NCBI RefSeq assembly: GCF_028453695.1
Contig: NC_135781.1
Coordinates: 22,071,640 to 22,135,639, forward strand
Length of the DNA stretch: 64,000 nt
DNA from: Augochlora pura
Taxonomy: Eukaryota; Arthropoda; Insecta; Hymenoptera; Halictidae
Reading direction: 5' to 3'
The translations under genes were made by a program, and so were the position numbers. This document shows positions 62,367-64,000 of this stretch, in pieces (position 1 is the stretch's first letter; each line of letters begins with the position of its first letter). The notes below the pieces were generated by a model, which did no database searches, was not told the DNA's origin, and worked only from the letters and a program-made list of their open reading frames with translations.

Positions 62367-62824
62367 TAGGGTGGTTTATCAAGATCTGTCACCTTTACTC
62401 GAAAACCGTTTATTCTATAGAGAAAAGGTTAAAACAAAAGTTGTAAGATGTGGAATAAGGCATACGCTAATATAAATAATTTATTCGATGTAATTACGTA
62501 AGTTGATCAGAATTGGTTACATTTTAAGCATCTTTTAGATCGTATGTAAGTTAATCAATATCTTAGTAACTTTGGACCCATCTTGTCTCATAATTTTTTA
62601 CTTAGTTTTACATATTCTCTCCAGCAGTAGAGTCAAGTTTTATACATAACAGATTGAACGTTTAAAATAATCTTCGAATCTGGATAAAAAAAGCAATATA
62701 GAAAAGTATTAATTATGTTTGAGTATCACACATTCCATAGACTACAACTTTTATTTGAATCAATTTTCTATAGATGCAACAGATTTCGAGTCTTTTACTG
62801 ACAGATCTCGGTGGGCCACCTTAT
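62367..62824. mobile_element. Fold-back element with long inverted arms
   Basis: The left arm from TATAGGGTGG and the right arm read inward from TATAAGGTGG stay alignable for about 115 bases: AGATCTGTCA, ACTCGAAA, TCTATAGA, AAAAGTTGTA and ATGTGGAAT or TATGGAATG occur in the same order in both. The total is about 458 bases, so half the element can fold back on itself. TA flanks suggest a Tc1/mariner-type target. No coding capacity. Confidence 0.75.
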
Positions 62825-64000
62825 ATATCGTGAGAAGAGTTTCGGCGTCCTGCTGGAATATTGAAAAGCGTGTAACGTAATACGCCGCTGGTATTTTTGC
62901 GAGCATTTGCATCCGGCCAGCCCCTACTAATTATAAATTTCATGCGGCAGTCGTGCAAGGGTTGCACGTCTTCGATCCTGCCGAAACGAACAACGCGGTC
63001 CGGATGTGCCTAAAATCAGGACCATATGCAAATCATATCCTGCACGATGCCATCAGCTGTCTTAAACTATTCCAAGACACGATCGCGCTGGAAACAAGGT
63101 GAGCCAGCCTCCTGGAATAATCCCACGCTATCCCTCTCTATAGAACACGTTTCTTTTAGGTGAGAAAATTACTAGGTGAGTAACCATCTCACAATATTAT
63201 TTAAAAAAACTTCAATGGAATTTTTGGGCTTTCGGTGATTGAAAACAGACTCATCGAATTATATTATGGCTCTTTATGAGGTTGCCATCTCGGATTTTCA
63301 CTAACATCATATTTTATTATTAATTAATTCTCAATAAAGTACATTTAAGTTTTAATTCAATTTACAACATGATTTAATATCTATTCGAGATTCGACACTC
63401 AGTTTACAGTAGAAGTTCATTTATCTGAACTCCATTTATTGTAACTGTATGAACTTCTGCTGAATTTGCTGTTTTATGAATTATTGTCGAGCGTTATTTC
63501 AATTAAACGAACATTTAGATACTGTGAACGTAAATTCAGCACATTTTCTTTCGTTTGAACGAGAAAGTTACGACAATGGGAATTATCAGCGGACTCTTAT
63601 TATATGAACCTACCCGGTTGTATGAACTGGTTGTCTCTTGTTGAATTCATATAAATGGACTTGTACTGTACTATTCATTGCGTGAAGGAACTTAAAGACG
63701 GACCGCAGGAGTCTGCTGTCTTTCGTTGTTCAAGTATGAAACCTGCAGAACAAAGCTCGGACAAGGAGGTATTGTCTTTACTGCACCGTTCTCCAACCGT
63801 CGCCCGCGAAGATTAAATTCCCTAATTAAGTAATAATAAATTTTGCGTTACAATAACGTTCTCGTGACTTTTGATACGGCACAGAAGTTCGGGAGGCGGG
63901 AGTCGAGAGGGGGGGGGAGGGGCGCCGTTTAAGTCGTCGAATTTCGTGGCGCGGCATCTTAATTGCGGTCGCGATCGACAATTTGTACGGGAACGGCTTA
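62825..64000. other. Right edge: balanced blocks and AT-rich DNA
   Basis: 62825-63130 and 63680-64000 are GC-richer. 62870-63060 includes the octamer in both orientations (ATTTGCAT at about 62904 and ATGCAAAT at about 63025). Besides the repeat copy at 63.23 kb, no gene was recognised. Confidence 0.45.
63230..63372 (+). repeat. Dispersed repeat, short copy (pairs with 10.4 kb)
   Basis: Collinear with the 10.4 kb copy but missing two internal blocks. The first gap joins at a shared GAG, consistent with deletion between short direct repeats. Either this copy lost the blocks or the other gained them. Confidence 0.65.

Noticed and set aside
1..64000. CRISPR arrays, rRNA, telomeric TTAGG arrays, endogenous viral genes, intact transposase genes
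   Set aside because: None seen on either strand by reading; short or heavily decayed fragments could be missed.

Overview
The window reads as nuclear DNA from an insect, most likely a hymenopteran (bee or ant type). This is inferred, not proven. Long AT-rich stretches alternate sharply with short GC-rich, CpG-rich islands, GA/CT microsatellites sit inside those islands, and many short non-coding transposons with TTAA or TA ends are present. No operons, bacterial genes, tRNA, rRNA, CRISPR array or viral gene were recognised.

Coding content is very sparse. The only well-supported gene parts are two exons on the minus strand: an internal exon at 52587-52805 and what looks like the terminal coding exon at 49376-49505. 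Both have good splice sites. The phase fits exactly: two bases of a codon at the end of the first, one base at the start of the second. Poly(A) signals lie just past the stop codon. Together they encode the last 115 residues of a protein whose family I do not recognise. The rest of that gene must lie upstream, either in 52.8-64 kb or beyond the window. The 3.1 kb between the exons is intron. Sequence below about 49.3 kb is probably intergenic, or intron of another gene.

The most abundant explained content is mobile-element remnants without coding capacity. One diverse family of about 250 bp elements has TTAA at both ends, inverted termini of the type CCCCTTGC, and a short palindrome near one end only; copies lie at 1.5, 2.1, 5.0, 15.7, 18.4 and 29.4 kb. 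Related or similar TTAA elements lie at 23.1, 28.3, 45.8 and 47.1 kb. There is a mariner-type deletion derivative at 12.6 kb, a CAGGGTG-ended element at 27.4 kb, and a fold-back element with arms of about 115 bp at 62.4 kb. Other dispersed or locally duplicated repeats occur at 10.4/63.2, 11.4/16.8, 34.5/34.7, 39.4/39.5, 42.8/43.0 and 48.1/48.3 kb.

Between these lie many GC-richer islands (for example 3.1-4.6, 11.6-12.5, 16.0-16.8, 23.9-25.0, 26.7-28.3, 36.8-37.7, 39.7-41.1, 46.1-47.1 and 58.1-58.9 kb). They look like conserved non-coding or regulatory blocks rather than genes. Two carry tight clusters of the hexamer CAGGTA (17.95-18.08 and 60.84-60.93 kb) and are the best regulatory candidates. 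The long open frames in GC islands were judged to be composition artefacts.
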